Shown: piece by piece, positions 27,511 to 36,366 of the stretch
How the letters are laid out: each line of letters starts with the position of its first letter
Numbering within the stretch: position 1 is the stretch's first letter
Assembly (NCBI GenBank): GCA_022340745.1
Contig: JAJDNL010000211.1
Coordinates: 1-41,494 of the forward strand
DNA: 41,494 bases
Origin: Deltaproteobacteria bacterium
GTDB lineage: Bacteria; Desulfobacterota; Syntrophobacteria; BM002
Reading direction: 5' to 3'
Notes under the pieces: generated by a model
What the model was told of the DNA's origin: nothing
Database searches by the model: none
The model's input: the letters and a program-made list of their open reading frames with translations, nothing else
Translations under genes and position numbers: made by a program

Positions 27511-28938
27511 CTACATTTTTCCGCCGACCAGTCCCTTCTGGCGCCATTTGTCGAAGATTGCTTTGGTCAAAGTTTCAGCCTGCCCCACTGCCGTCTCAGG
27601 CTTCATGCCCCGGGCGGCGTTGGCCATCATATTCGGTACCACGAACGTACCGAAAACCTCGCCGACCGCCGGGCTGGCCGGACCCGGATGGCCCACGTTG
27701 GTGCTCCACTCCATGGCATCCTTCAGAGGCTTCAGTTTATCAGTGGCCTCACCCGGCAGAGCGAACGGGTCCTTGTCGAACCAGGCGTCGTTAAGATCCC
27801 GAAGATTTTTCGCCCCCCGGACTTTGGCGTAACCCCGATTGCCCTTGGGCACTGAGACGTCAAAGAAGGCGGGGGAGTTGTAAAGCTCGCTGTAGTACAT
27901 GGCCTGATCGTAGTTTGCCACCAGGGCGAGCATGAACTTCTTGGCCGTATCAGCGTTCCTGGAGTAGGTGGGGACGATGTAATTGTAGATAACGTGCTCG
28001 CACGTCCAGCGCGTCCCTCGTGGGCCTTTGAGCGGTGGTACAAAAAAGACATCCTTGGCAATTTCCGGCACCTTCTTCTGGCCGCTGCGGTATGCGGAGA
28101 CAGAGTTGAGGATGTAGGAAGCTTTGCCGGCAATCAAAGCCCGGTTGTTGGAGGCTGGAGCCCAGGCAAACACCTCCGGCGTCATGGCCGCTTTATACAA
28201 TTTGCTCATGAACTGCACCGCCTCAATCGTTCGTTCGTTACCGATGATCACATTTTCACTGGCGTCTTGCACCCCGGTATCGTAGGACCACAGCAGAGCG
28301 CGGGAGGCCATGTTGGAGTCGAGTTCTTGAGAGAGGCCAATGCCCAACTGCACCCCGAGCTTCTCTTTGATCTTCCCACCGTAGGTGATCAAGTCCTCCC
28401 AGGTCTCGGGGCCCTGAGGCTTGCCTACCTTTTCCCACAAGCTCTTGCGATAGTCCCCGGGATCGATGACCCAGCCGTGGCAGAAGCCATAGTACTTTTT
28501 GGTGTTGGGATTGTAAGAACTCCGTTTGCACAGGGCGAGCTGCTTGCCGAATCGTCTTTCCGCTTCCTGGTTGACGTCGGTCAAGTCCAGCAGGCTCGGC
28601 TCGAGCTGAGCCGGTGGCGCAAAGGTCTCAATGAGATCATGGCCCTTGCCCGCAGCTAACTCTGCTGAGGCGCGGGGTACAACTTGTCCGATGTTGACGT
28701 GATCCACGGTGACCTCGACCCCATTTTCCTTCCCCCATTGCTTGGCGAAGTTGTCGAACCACTCCTGGTCGTAGCGGGGCACGAAGTGGGCCCACTGAAG
28801 AATTTTCAGCTCCTTGCCGGCGGCGCGTGCCTGCCTTGGAATGAATATGGTGGGACCCATTCCCGCCGCCAATACCCCGGCACCGGCAGTTTTGATAAAA
28901 TCCCGTCTGGTAATGGCTTTTTTAGTCTTCTTGGCCAT
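27511..28938 (-). CDS. TAT-exported extracellular solute-binding protein of the ABC importer
   Basis: A 475-residue binding protein. The N-terminus TRRDFIKTAGAGVLAAGMG (10-28) carries a twin-arginine signal followed by a cleavage-like ARAAG, so it is exported folded to the periplasm. The remainder resembles the carbohydrate-binding family (SBP_bac_1-like): LKILQWAHFVPRYDQEWFD, GHDLIETF, YGFCHGWVIDPGDYRKSLWEK, and a C-terminal PKGNRGYAKV. The ligand is not predictable by eye. A strong AAAGGAGGG precedes the ATG. It is the first gene of the operon with the ATPase and two permeases. Confidence 0.93.
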   Translation of the reverse strand: MAKKTKKAITRRDFIKTAGAGVLAAGMGPTIFIPRQARAAGKELKILQWAHFVPRYDQEWFDNFAKQWGKENGVEVTVDHVNIGQVVPRASAELAAGKGHDLIETFAPPAQLEPSLLDLTDVNQEAERRFGKQLALCKRSSYNPNTKKYYGFCHGWVIDPGDYRKSLWEKVGKPQGPETWEDLITYGGKIKEKLGVQLGIGLSQELDSNMASRALLWSYDTGVQDASENVIIGNERTIEAVQFMSKLYKAAMTPEVFAWAPASNNRALIAGKASYILNSVSAYRSGQKKVPEIAKDVFFVPPLKGPRGTRWTCEHVIYNYIVPTYSRNADTAKKFMLALVANYDQAMYYSELYNSPAFFDVSVPKGNRGYAKVRGAKNLRDLNDAWFDKDPFALPGEATDKLKPLKDAMEWSTNVGHPGPASPAVGEVFGTFVVPNMMANAARGMKPETAVGQAETLTKAIFDKWRQKGLVGGKM

Positions 28939-29346
28939 AATTCCCTCCTTTCTTAATGGATATTCGGTTTTACATTTACCAGAGACAACAAATAGATTGA
29001 CATTTACGAGGAATGAACAGTTACAGATGGCCCTTTGGTACTCAGGAGATCAAATCTGAACTGCAGATCAGCGGGAGAGAGAAAAAGGTTCGCGTGTACA
29101 GGGAGAACTTACCGCGTGTTGAATTCTATTACGTCTTCCGATGTACCAACGGGTACAAAGCTAATCCAGATCAAGTTAGCTGAGTTACCATACACCCTAA
29201 TGGATAAGAGCGTCAATTATAAAAACCACTGTGCAGATAGGAATTATGAAATGCTCTTTCCCGTGTGCAAGAGCAGAAAAGAGAGCGGAACTTCTTGACC
29301 CTTCAGGCGATTTTTGCCAGAGTTGTTCATACAAACAGGAGAGCAC
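28939..29346. other. Divergent promoter region between the ABC importer and tex
   Basis: This 408-bp stretch separates divergent genes and should carry both promoters. A TTGACA occurs at about 28996, but I find no convincing -10 at the right distance. No RNA or protein gene is recognised. Confidence 0.35.
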
Positions 29347-31620
29347 ATGAACGAAAAGCATATCGCCACGATCGCTCAAGAACTCAAGCTTGGAACACAA
29401 CAGGTCCTGGCTACGTCAGCTCTGCTCGAGGAAGGGGCCACAATCCCCTTTGTTGCCCGCTACCGAAAAGAGGCCACCGGTTCGCTGGATGAGGTGGCTT
29501 TAAGAGCCATCCGCGACCGACTCCACCAGTTACAGGAGTTGGACAAGCGAAGAGAGGCGATAGTGAAATCTCTGGACGAGCGGGAGCTTCTCACCGATGA
29601 GCTCAGAGATAAAATTCTGTCGGCTGAGACCCTAGCGGTTTTAGAAGATATATATCTGCCATATCGCCCTAAGCGGCGCACACGGGCAACCGTTGCCAGG
29701 GACAAAGGGCTAGAGCCTTTGGCCCAGAAGATCTATGTCCAGGAAGAGACCACAGATCCACACCAAGAGGCCGAAGCCTTTCTGGACCCTGAAAAGGGAG
29801 TGGAAGCGGTTGAGGACGCCCTTGCCGGCGCACGAGACATTGTGGCGGAGTGGGTAAATGAAGATCAAGAGGCCAGAGCGAAAATGCGCGCACTCTACAC
29901 TCACAAGGCACTCTTTGACGCTAAGGTAGTTTCGGGTAAGGAGACTGAAGGAAGAAAGTACAGGGACTATTTTGATTGGCAAGAGGTTGCGGCCAAGGCT
30001 CCGTCCCACAGAATTCTGGCCATGCGTCGAGGAGAAAAAGAGAGTTTTTTGACTGTTCGTGTACATCCGCCTGAGGATGAAGCTTTGGCCCTTCTGGAAA
30101 CTCTGTTTGTTCGGGGCGATTGCGCTGCCGCTCAACAGGTCCAAGCGGCTGTGCGCGACAGTTACAAACGGCTCCTCGCCCCGTCTATGGAAACGGAGAT
30201 CCGCTTAGCCACCAAAGAGCGGGCGGATGCTGAGGCGATCAATGTCTTTGCCGATAACCTTCGACAACTTCTGCTCGCTCCACCTCTTGGCCAAAAAAAC
30301 GTTCTGGCCATAGATCCGGGTTACCGTACAGGTTGCAAAGTGGTTTGCCAGGATCGCCAGGGGAAACTCCTGCACACCAAAACTGTCTATCCCTTCACAT
30401 CTGAGAAGAGTAAACAGGAGGCATTGGCTACACTCATTGAATTGTGTGAACGTTACCAGGTTGAAGCCATAGCCGTTGGGAACGGTACAGGTGGGCGTGA
30501 AATGGAGGCTCTGCTCAAGAGTCTGGATCTTGCTGACAACATCCCGGTAGTGATGGTCAACGAGAGCGGCGCCTCCGTTTATTCCGCTTCAGCAGCGGCC
30601 AGAGCAGAATTTCCAGACCTCGATGTGGCGGTTCGTGGCGCGGTTTCCATTGGCAGGAGGCTCATGGATCCACTCGCCGAACTGGTGAAAATTGATCCCA
30701 AATCAATAGGGGTGGGACAATACCAACACGACGTGGACCAGCAGGCCTTGAAAAAAAGCCTAGATGACGTAGTGATCAGCTGTGTCAATGGAGTCGGGGT
30801 TGAAGTCAATACCGCAAGTGAGCAGTTACTCACGTACGTTTCCGGGCTCGGACCACAGCTGGCGAAAAATATCTTCAACCACCGCAATGAGCACGGCCCG
30901 TTTCTGTGCCGGGAGGACCTAAAAAAAGTACACCGGCTGGGTCCCAGAGCCTTCCAGCAGGCAGCAGGATTCTTGCGCATCAGAGATGGCCAGAATCCCC
31001 TCGATGCCAGCGCTGTTCACCCTGAATCCTACTCCATTGTCAAGGCCATGGCCGCTGATCTAGGCTGCTCAGTGGAGGAACTGGTGCGCAAGGAAGAGGT
31101 AAGACAACAGATTGACCTTTCAAACTATGTGACGGAAAAGGTGGGAATGCCTACTCTCACTGACATTATCGCCGAGCTTGCCAAACCTGGCCGTGATCCG
31201 CGTCAGAAGTTTGAGGTCTTTGCCTTTGCCGAAGAAGTGCAGACCATAGATGATTTGAGACCTGGCATGAAGGTACCGGGGATCATCACCAACGTCACGG
31301 CCTTTGGAGCTTTCGTGGACCTAGGTGTCAAACAGGATGGCTTGGTTCATGTGAGCCAACTGGCGGACCGTTTCGTTAAAGACCCCCGCGAGGTGGTCAA
31401 AGTTCAGCAACAAGTAACGGTCACGATACTGGATGTTGATCTCGACAGGAACAGAATCTCTCTGTCCATGAAAAAGAATCCTGACCGGCCTCCCAAGAGG
31501 AAAGAGAAGAGGTCTTTGCGAAGAAGCAACGGCAAAGAGAAGAGGAAACCAGGGACCAAAAAGCCAACACCTTTCAATACCCCATTTGCCCGTGCCCTCA
31601 AGAAGAAGTCAGGAGATTAG
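29347..31620 (+). CDS. tex: Tex-family transcription accessory/RNA-binding protein
   Basis: A 757-residue protein with the full Tex layout: N-terminal helical region with VARYRKEATGSLDEV, a YqgF-like RNase H fold at about 325-450 (NVLAIDPGYRTGCKV), two helix-hairpin-helix motifs (VNTASEQLLTYVSGLGPQLA and LKKVHRLGPRAFQQAAGFLR), and a C-terminal S1 domain (PGMKVPGIITNVTAFGAFVDLG to ISLSMK, about 635-710). A basic tail follows. Tex binds RNA and acts in transcription and stress tolerance. The start is set at the ATG behind AGGAGA; an upstream in-frame start would add 11 residues. Element B begins 27 bp after the stop. Confidence 0.97.
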   Translation: MNEKHIATIAQELKLGTQQVLATSALLEEGATIPFVARYRKEATGSLDEVALRAIRDRLHQLQELDKRREAIVKSLDERELLTDELRDKILSAETLAVLEDIYLPYRPKRRTRATVARDKGLEPLAQKIYVQEETTDPHQEAEAFLDPEKGVEAVEDALAGARDIVAEWVNEDQEARAKMRALYTHKALFDAKVVSGKETEGRKYRDYFDWQEVAAKAPSHRILAMRRGEKESFLTVRVHPPEDEALALLETLFVRGDCAAAQQVQAAVRDSYKRLLAPSMETEIRLATKERADAEAINVFADNLRQLLLAPPLGQKNVLAIDPGYRTGCKVVCQDRQGKLLHTKTVYPFTSEKSKQEALATLIELCERYQVEAIAVGNGTGGREMEALLKSLDLADNIPVVMVNESGASVYSASAAARAEFPDLDVAVRGAVSIGRRLMDPLAELVKIDPKSIGVGQYQHDVDQQALKKSLDDVVISCVNGVGVEVNTASEQLLTYVSGLGPQLAKNIFNHRNEHGPFLCREDLKKVHRLGPRAFQQAAGFLRIRDGQNPLDASAVHPESYSIVKAMAADLGCSVEELVRKEEVRQQIDLSNYVTEKVGMPTLTDIIAELAKPGRDPRQKFEVFAFAEEVQTIDDLRPGMKVPGIITNVTAFGAFVDLGVKQDGLVHVSQLADRFVKDPREVVKVQQQVTVTILDVDLDRNRISLSMKKNPDRPPKRKEKRSLRRSNGKEKRKPGTKKPTPFNTPFARALKKKSGD

Positions 31621-31646
31621 TGGTCATCCTCAAGGCCAGAATGGAT

Positions 31647-31876
31647 TAAGCCCGGATAATTCATGAATTGGTGTTGCGAGATTGTGAAACTGGGAACCCG
31701 CTTGCGGGACTGAGCGGAGCACAGCGAGCGCGAAGAGGATGAACGTGCCGCCGGGCAACCGCAGGGGCTTGAATTCCGTACTTGAACAGTACGTCGCAGG
31801 GTTCGAGGCCCGAGGACGCCCGGAAGGGCATTCATATCCACAGTCGGAGTAGTCAATTCATGAATTATCCGGGCTA
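31647..31876. repeat. Element B, copy 1, with terminal inverted repeats
   Basis: A 230-bp element bounded by GCCCGGATAATTCATGAATT (from 31650) and its exact complement ending at 31874. Internally it has CCCGCTTGCGGG (31697-31708), TGCC-GGCA, and CGTACT-TGAAC-AGTACG (31777-31793). The interior aligns with 38148-38374. No coding frame or transposase is seen; it is MITE-like in form, and the compensatory change between copies suggests structured RNA. The right end overlaps the stop of the following minus-strand gene. Confidence 0.75.
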
Positions 31877-32182
31877 GCTCGTACCAATAACTGACTCATG
31901 CATTGTTCTGCGTATTCTCGTCCACCACACATGAGCAGTCAATTTACGATATTCCTCTCCACCCTCGCATAGGCAGAACAAGAGCTGGCCGAGGCATTGA
32001 GGGCATTGCTCAATACTGCAGCCAAGGTGATGAAATCCACCCATACCAACCAGACACTCTGGGCAATGGTGGGGAACGAGATTGAGCTGGGTCTCCTCAC
32101 CAAGGGGAATCTGCCCCTCCACTCTTTTCATGCATGAGTATGCCCTCTCCTTCTCCTGTTCGCAAAGCTCACAGATCGTCAC
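31874..32182 (-). CDS. Small cysteine-rich zinc-binding protein
   Basis: A 102-residue protein with many Cys/His positions: CELC near the N-terminus, HHCPEC, FHHLGCSIEQCPQC and LLFCLC. The HHxGCxxEQCPxCxGQL block suggests a small zinc-binding family. The start is GTG, supported by AGGGAG nine bases before it. The last three bases of the gene lie in the terminal repeat of element B, so the native C-terminus may have been altered (the end HESVIGTS looks unrelated to zinc binding). No partner is evident. Confidence 0.72.
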   Translation of the reverse strand: MTICELCEQEKERAYSCMKRVEGQIPLGEETQLNLVPHHCPECLVGMGGFHHLGCSIEQCPQCLGQLLFCLCEGGEEYRKLTAHVWWTRIRRTMHESVIGTS

Positions 32183-32619
32183 GCTGAAACTCCCTTTTCG
32201 GTAGCCTTAGGGTAAACTCATGCCCCTCACTGTAACACTTACTCATCGAAAGAGAGTCCGTCAAACGTGGTTAGCCCTGAAAAATAGAGGTTGCCTTCTG
32301 GAGTTATACACATGGACTAACTAAACGGCAGGACAGGAAAACCTTGATGCCAACTCTGCAACACATGAAAATCAATATACAATTTCAGCTTTTATAATAA
32401 ACTGAGGAATATCCTTGTGATAAATACGTTACTTACAATGTGATTTTGGCGACACTACCGAGCTTTTCTGCTATTTTCTTTGAATTTCGCAGAAAATCGC
32501 ATCAACCAACAGGCGAACACGGTGGGCGGGTAATTGCCGCAGCCGGCTTATCGAACAAAGAGTGACAGGGGGAGGCTCACGAAGGGAATGACCAGCACCG
32601 AACGCAGACTTGATCCCGT
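32183..32619. other. Gene-free stretch, one short inverted repeat
   Basis: Nothing coding is seen in 437 bp. TTTTCTGC (32464-32471) and GCAGAAAA (32489-32496) form an 8-bp stem downstream of the minus-strand gene ending at 32620; no U-run follows, so terminator function is uncertain. Confidence 0.35.
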
Positions 32620-33156
32620 TCACTTGACCATGTAAACATATTGGCCCAATTCTTTAATGTGACCTTCCGATATAAGTGCCCTTAGACTAGATGCTAATGT
32701 CTTCAGGGTAAAATCGGTTGATACAAAGAGGTCTCTAAATTCGAATGCCCCTCCTGGATGAGCCCCGGCCAAAGATTGTATGAGAGTCCGGAGTATCTCC
32801 TCAGCTTCCGTACTGGTAAACTCACGCCCCACGTACTCGCTGAAATTTGACGAGGTGAGCACCCGGCCATCGTCAGAGGAGAGAAGGCTGAGGGAGTCGG
32901 TTTCAGCATGATGGCGCAAGAACCGAATGAGAAGCCACTCGAGGGGCATCTTAAGTTTATACAAACCATAATCTTCAAGAAATTCCTTACTCACAGCAAG
33001 AGAGGTCATCCAGGCATCAAAAGGGTCTGAGAAATTAACACCCCTCACCCTATGGTCGATGAGGAAGCGGTCAGAGGCACGTTTGCTGTTTACTTCTTCA
33101 ATGCTCAGGCTGTAGACCTTGTCAGGCAGTATCAGTAGATTGGGAAAACGCAACAT
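32620..33156 (-). CDS. Hypothetical soluble protein
   Basis: A 178-residue protein from the ATG opening MLRFPNLLILPDKVYSLSIEEV. I do not recognise a family. It is mainly helical, with no signal peptide or membrane segment; a PLEWLLIRFLRHHAETD segment and a C-terminal winged-helix-like stretch (TLKTLASSLRALISEGHIKELGQYVYMV) could bind DNA, but this is only an impression. An upstream in-frame start near 33291 would add 45 residues of repeat-derived sequence and is rejected. The ribosome site is weak. Confidence 0.6.
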   Translation of the reverse strand: MLRFPNLLILPDKVYSLSIEEVNSKRASDRFLIDHRVRGVNFSDPFDAWMTSLAVSKEFLEDYGLYKLKMPLEWLLIRFLRHHAETDSLSLLSSDDGRVLTSSNFSEYVGREFTSTEAEEILRTLIQSLAGAHPGGAFEFRDLFVSTDFTLKTLASSLRALISEGHIKELGQYVYMVK

Positions 33157-33254
33157 CTCGGTAGCACCCTGGCTGAAAATGGAGCTTCTGGTAGAGGTCT
33201 CTTCCTCGCAATTCCTGTTATTCTTACGAGAATTACTATCGCAAATATAATGCC

Positions 33255-33420
33255 AAGTAGGGGAAGGCTCAAGGCCAAAGGCACAGGGCACAAGGCAAAA
33301 ACAACAAGCACACTTCTCTTCTCCTTACGCCTTGCGCCGTTCACCACTTACCGCTCACTCTTTTTTTTCGCTATGCGCCATGCGCTATGCTCTATGCGAT
33401 CTGACCTGGCCTTAAAGGAA
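33255..33420. repeat. Word-like repeat region
   Basis: Contains AAGGC/CAAAGGCACAGGGCACAA text, CCTTACGCCTTGCGCCG, CACTTACCGCTCACT and CTATGCGCCATGCGCTATGC repeats. The vocabulary resembles the arrays at 38580-38693 (GTAAGCGGTAAGCGG) and 1-94 (CCCTATG). Together with flanking sequence it fills the gap 33157-33498, which has no gene. Confidence 0.5.
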
Positions 33421-33498
33421 TAGGTTTTCGCTGCTGAATCATTCCCCTGCCTCAGTCGTCTCTTTCGCTGGTTCACCTGAACCGCACTGAGGCCCCCG

Positions 33499-33708
33499 TC
33501 AGGAGGCAAGGACCGTTTTCAATTCTCCGTTGATCCAGCACTCTACAAAATACTGTTTGCATTCACCACATTGATAATAAAAACCCTCTACTCCCCCTTT
33601 GAGCTCTCCCTTCGTATTCAAAAGGTGCACATTGTTCGCACCTGCACCACAAAATATGCATTTCTTATCCCCGGTAAAATAATCCCTTCTATAGGTAGAG
33701 CTTGTCAT
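33499..33708 (-). CDS. Small zinc-ribbon protein
   Basis: A 69-residue protein with CIFCG and CGECKQYF knuckles about 30 residues apart, consistent with one zinc ribbon. AAGGAAG precedes the ATG, and this ATG overlaps the stop codon of the upstream gene in an ATGA junction, so the two are translationally coupled. The function is unknown. Confidence 0.72.
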   Translation of the reverse strand: MTSSTYRRDYFTGDKKCIFCGAGANNVHLLNTKGELKGGVEGFYYQCGECKQYFVECWINGELKTVLAS

Positions 33709-33923
33709 TGAAGCTTCCTTTTGAGAAATTTGACGAGATTCCTCAGGTTGAATTGACCGACCAGAAGAGTAACGTTTGCAGTTAAGTCCGCAAGGCGGCC
33801 GTGTGCACGGACAACGTCAGCTTTCCCCTCACCTTCTAACTTGGTGATCGCCGCGCCTAGTTCATCTCGAATAGACCCAAGCTCGGTTATCAATCCCAGT
33901 GCCATTTTATTCATCTTCGCCAT
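33705..33923 (-). CDS. Small helical protein coupled to a zinc-ribbon gene
   Basis: A 72-residue protein starting MAKMNKMALGLITELGSIRDE. It is predicted mostly helical, with an amphipathic stretch (LGAAITKLEGEGKADVVRAHGRLADLTANVTLLVGQF) and a basic tail (LVKFLKRKLQ). AAGAGG lies eight bases ahead of the ATG; a GTG at 33941 is less likely. The four-base overlap with the zinc-ribbon gene suggests a two-protein unit. No family recognised. Confidence 0.6.
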   Translation of the reverse strand: MAKMNKMALGLITELGSIRDELGAAITKLEGEGKADVVRAHGRLADLTANVTLLVGQFNLRNLVKFLKRKLQ

Positions 33924-34059
33924 CACCACGCCTCTTCTCACAGATTAACTGTCACTTACTCCCAACCAGGGCTGAGCTCAATCTCCTGACTGACTGCCAT
34001 CAGATCTTTCAATTGTATGACAAGACTTCCAATAGTCAAGGTCCCCAGAGCTGAGGTTT

Positions 34060-34125
34060 CAGTTTTCAGTGTTCAGGTTTCAGCTTTTGTGTTTTGCTGA
34101 CACCTGAAACCTGACACCCGACATC
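34060..34125 (-). repeat. Self-complementary word repeat downstream of the exported helical protein
   Basis: GTGTTCAGGTTTCAG (34069-34083) can pair with CTGAAACCTGACAC (34104-34117) with one bulge across a 20-base loop. It lies about 12-20 bases past the stop of the gene ending at 34137 and is built of the words of 38536-38577. It could act as an RNA 3' end. Confidence 0.5.
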
Positions 34126-34136
34126 TCAAGATGATG

Positions 34137-34694
34137 CTATGGCTGTGCTTTCTCGATTTCTTTTGCTTGCTTCTCCCTTATTCTCGACAGTATTTCAATA
34201 CTATTTCTGTACGTCTCTGTTAATGACTGCACTATTTTTATTGATCTCTCTATTCGTTGTAAAGCTGCTCCATTCTCTATTCCAGAATAGGCGACTTGAA
34301 TGGGTCCCAAACTTGCAATTGTACTGTCCAAAGAATTTTGCAACTCAATTATTCTGTCATCTATAAACTGCAATTTAAATCTTTCCTTTAATGCCAGCAC
34401 TGCTCCTAGTAAATTGCCTTCAAAGTAAGCAACAGTTGCAACGTATTTTAACTCAGTCACTGCATCAACTATAAAATCCTCCTGTGAAGTGATTTTCCCC
34501 TTCCTCTCTTGCACTATTTTTAGCAACTCGTCCTTCATGCTAAATAACTGTTGTGCTTTCTCACCCAACTGTAGTGCTTGAACCACCAAGGCCGCAGTAG
34601 TTGCTCTTAATCTCTGGTCGTTTTCCTGGAGTGCAGAAAGGGTACTACAAGGAAGAATCATCACGAACAACAGTACTAGCAAAACTTTTTTCAT
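34137..34694 (-). CDS. Exported helical (coiled-coil) protein of unknown function
   Basis: A 185-residue protein with a Sec-type signal peptide (KKVLLVLLFVMILPCSTLSA, cleavage likely near residue 21). The mature part is almost wholly helical with coiled-coil character (DQRLRATTAALVVQALQLGEKAQQLF, DDRIIELQNSLDSTI, ERSIKIVQSLTETYRNSIEILSRI). The Cys in LPCST could make it a lipoprotein, but the lipobox is poor. AGGAG precedes the ATG. No homologous family recognised; the location is periplasm or outer-membrane inner face by inference. Confidence 0.72.
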   Translation of the reverse strand: MKKVLLVLLFVMILPCSTLSALQENDQRLRATTAALVVQALQLGEKAQQLFSMKDELLKIVQERKGKITSQEDFIVDAVTELKYVATVAYFEGNLLGAVLALKERFKLQFIDDRIIELQNSLDSTIASLGPIQVAYSGIENGAALQRIERSIKIVQSLTETYRNSIEILSRIREKQAKEIEKAQP

Positions 34695-34828
34695 TTCATT
34701 TTACTCCTTCATGTCCTTACAGTCCTCTCCACAAGCTCCCTTGCAACCGTCCACAAGACATTAAGACACAGATGTTTGGGACGTTCATTGATCAATGGGA
34801 ACCGCAGAATTTCGAACAAGAAACCTCG

Positions 34829-34966
34829 AATATGCTCCAGCGAGCGATAACCTCGCTGCAAGCTGCGAGGTGGCGAGCGAACTACAATAAAATGGAATCA
34901 CTTCCTTACATTTCGAATCCGCCGAAGGCGGACTGTCCGCTGTAGGCGGACTGTGGGGATCTTCAA
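34829..34966 (+). repeat. Element A, copy 2
   Basis: The core 34873-34917 is nearly identical to 3230-3274 (reverse) and 38061-38106. Its first hairpin is ACCTCGC-GCGAGGT; its second region holds two palindromes, TCCGCCGAAGGCGGA (34918-34932) and GTCCGCTGTAGGCGGAC (34935-34951). The inverted words GAACAAGAAAYCTCGAA (about 34815-34830 and 34990-35008) flank it. A further palindrome is at 35022-35047. The gap 34695-35298 has no gene. Confidence 0.7.
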
Positions 34967-35167
34967 TGTCGAAGTATTTTGATTTCTGCGGTTCGAGATT
35001 TCTTGTTCGGTATTGTCCTTCGGACTCCCCACCCTACGGGCGGGTCCCCAGTTTCGATATTTATATGTCTTTGCGCGGGTTGGCCTCACAAACGACGTGA
35101 GCTTGAATTACCTCTTGTGACGGTAGGTTACAGCAAGCATAAAGCACGTGCAAGGGGAAAGGTGAAG

Positions 35168-35206
35168 ACAAAAAAGCCCCCACCGACTTTTCCAAGCCGA
35201 TGGGGG
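35168..35206 (-). terminator. Rho-independent terminator of the PilZ-IHF-PilZ unit
   Basis: In the minus-strand RNA a 13-bp stem with a GGAA loop forms between CCCCCATCGGCTT and AAGTCGGTGGGGG, including two G-U pairs, followed by C and six U. It is 93 bases past the PilZ stop at 35299. The wobble pairs exist only on the minus strand. Confidence 0.8.
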
Positions 35207-35298
35207 ACTAAAAGAGGGAAATGGTATTGGTGAGTCACACGCTCACCTTACTGACATTTAATGCAAACATAGTGCCAAGGGAGCAGAAATATAGAGTG

Positions 35299-35646
35299 CT
35301 ATTTTCGTTCAAGATGTTTGGCGAGCAAGCTCTGAAGAAGCTGGCGATCATCCGCGGAGATATGGGCAAACTTTACTCCAATACCGAAACCTGAAGTAGA
35401 TTCACTGGGGGTGGTGACTGCATGCCAGACGACCCTGGCAACAATATTGAGCGATCTGCGGTGGGGAACATCAATTCTCACCCGCAATTTACCTTCCACC
35501 TGTGACGATTCTTGGCAAGAAATATGGGCACCACTGGTGCTAATGTTCGTGGTTACCCCGCAGATGGCACCACGGTTAGTTTGTATATGTACGGGCCATT
35601 TGACCTTGGCTCTGGGCTGCCCGCGACTTTTGATTCCTAGAACCAT
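35299..35646 (-). CDS. PilZ-domain protein (c-di-GMP binding)
   Basis: A 115-residue single PilZ domain. The c-di-GMP-binding signatures are RGQPR (R-x3-R, residues 8-12) and NISTSG (N-x-S-x2-G, about 34-39), both intact. It has no other domain, so it would act as an adaptor. It is the last gene of a minus-strand run with an IHF-alpha gene and a second PilZ gene, ending at a strong terminator. The partner is unknown; motility or transcription control are both possible. Confidence 0.88.
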   Translation of the reverse strand: MVLGIKSRGQPRAKVKWPVHIQTNRGAICGVTTNISTSGAHISCQESSQVEGKLRVRIDVPHRRSLNIVARVVWHAVTTPSESTSGFGIGVKFAHISADDRQLLQSLLAKHLERK

Positions 35647-35697
35647 TGCAAAGAAACTCTCTTTGGCCTGGGTCTGTGATGTAGCCCTGGATGCTAT

Positions 35698-35985
35698 CTA
35701 TCTATTACCGTTAATCGTATTCCTCAGTTTTCCGGAACACTTAAACGTTACCACCTTCTTCGCCGGCAGCACCAATGGCTTGCCGGTAAGAGGATTCCTG
35801 CCCTTTCTCTCTTTTCTCTCGCGGACGGAGAATTTTCCAAACCCGCTGATGAGGACATCCTTCCCGTCTCCCAGAGTTCCTTTGATGATTTCGAAAAGGC
35901 AGTCCACCAGCTCAGCGGATTGTTTCTTGGTACGGCCCACCCGATTGTGGATCACTTCAGAAATGTCTGCTTTGGTTAGGGTCAT
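35698..35985 (-). CDS. ihfA: IHF-alpha/HU-family DNA-binding protein (copy 1)
   Basis: A 95-residue HU/IHF protein: MTLTKADISEVIHN start, DVLISGFGKFSVRERKERKGRNP (the beta-arm region with GRNP) and KKVVTFKCSGKLR. The Pro-Leu-Thr-Gly arm tip and overall sequence favour the IHF-alpha branch, which bends DNA. AGGAAGGA lies seven bases before this ATG; an ATG/GTG farther upstream is less likely. It lies between two PilZ genes (gaps of 33 and 52 bp). The gene at 37331 codes a close paralogue. Confidence 0.85.
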   Translation of the reverse strand: MTLTKADISEVIHNRVGRTKKQSAELVDCLFEIIKGTLGDGKDVLISGFGKFSVRERKERKGRNPLTGKPLVLPAKKVVTFKCSGKLRNTINGNR

Positions 35986-36018
35986 GCAGCTGTCCTTCCT
36001 CAAAAGCTGTCTTCTCCC

Positions 36019-36366
36019 TCAGTTGCGTCCGTGCTCTTTCTGTGATGGTGAGCGGGGAAGCAGAGATGCTGCGGGCCAGTGCCATATGAACCTGACCCCC
36101 ATCCCATTGGGGCTTTTGTCGTCATTACTGACGCACGCATTTGACCACACCACTTGCGCCCTCACTGTCAACGAGTGATCCGAGTCGGGGATGTTGATGG
36201 TCAGTGCCACGGTCTCGTTCAGGCCCAAAGGTCGAGAGCAACAGATAAACGCCCCCATCATGCTGAGATTCATGGTTTCCCCTTGTAGAGAGCCCTCAGC
36301 AGTCATTGCGGAAACCGGCCACCTAACCTCAGCTCTGGGATATATTCGCCTATCTTCGCCTATCAT
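36019..36366 (-). CDS. PilZ-domain protein (c-di-GMP binding), second copy
   Basis: A 115-residue PilZ domain with RIYPR (R-x3-R, residues 7-11) and NLSMMG (N-x-S-x2-G, about 33-38). It is similar in length and plan to the protein at 35299, with PDSDHSLTVRAQVVWS near the middle. The C-terminus (ASLLPRSPSQKEHGRN) is basic. It is the first gene of the three-gene unit PilZ - IHF - PilZ. The ligand motifs are intact; the partner is unknown. Confidence 0.88.
   Translation of the reverse strand: MIGEDRRIYPRAEVRWPVSAMTAEGSLQGETMNLSMMGAFICCSRPLGLNETVALTINIPDSDHSLTVRAQVVWSNACVSNDDKSPNGMGVRFIWHWPAASLLPRSPSQKEHGRN

Noticed and set aside
28996-29030. Promoter with TTGACA upstream of tex
   Set aside because: No acceptable -10 box at 16-18 bp spacing; left unannotated.
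31647-31876. Insertion sequence with transposase
   Set aside because: The inverted ends are clear, but the 230-bp interior has no reading frame of useful size, so it is called a repeat only.
33157-33291. N-terminal extension of the hypothetical protein ending at 32620
   Set aside because: The added residues come from repeat-adjacent DNA and have no protein-like pattern.
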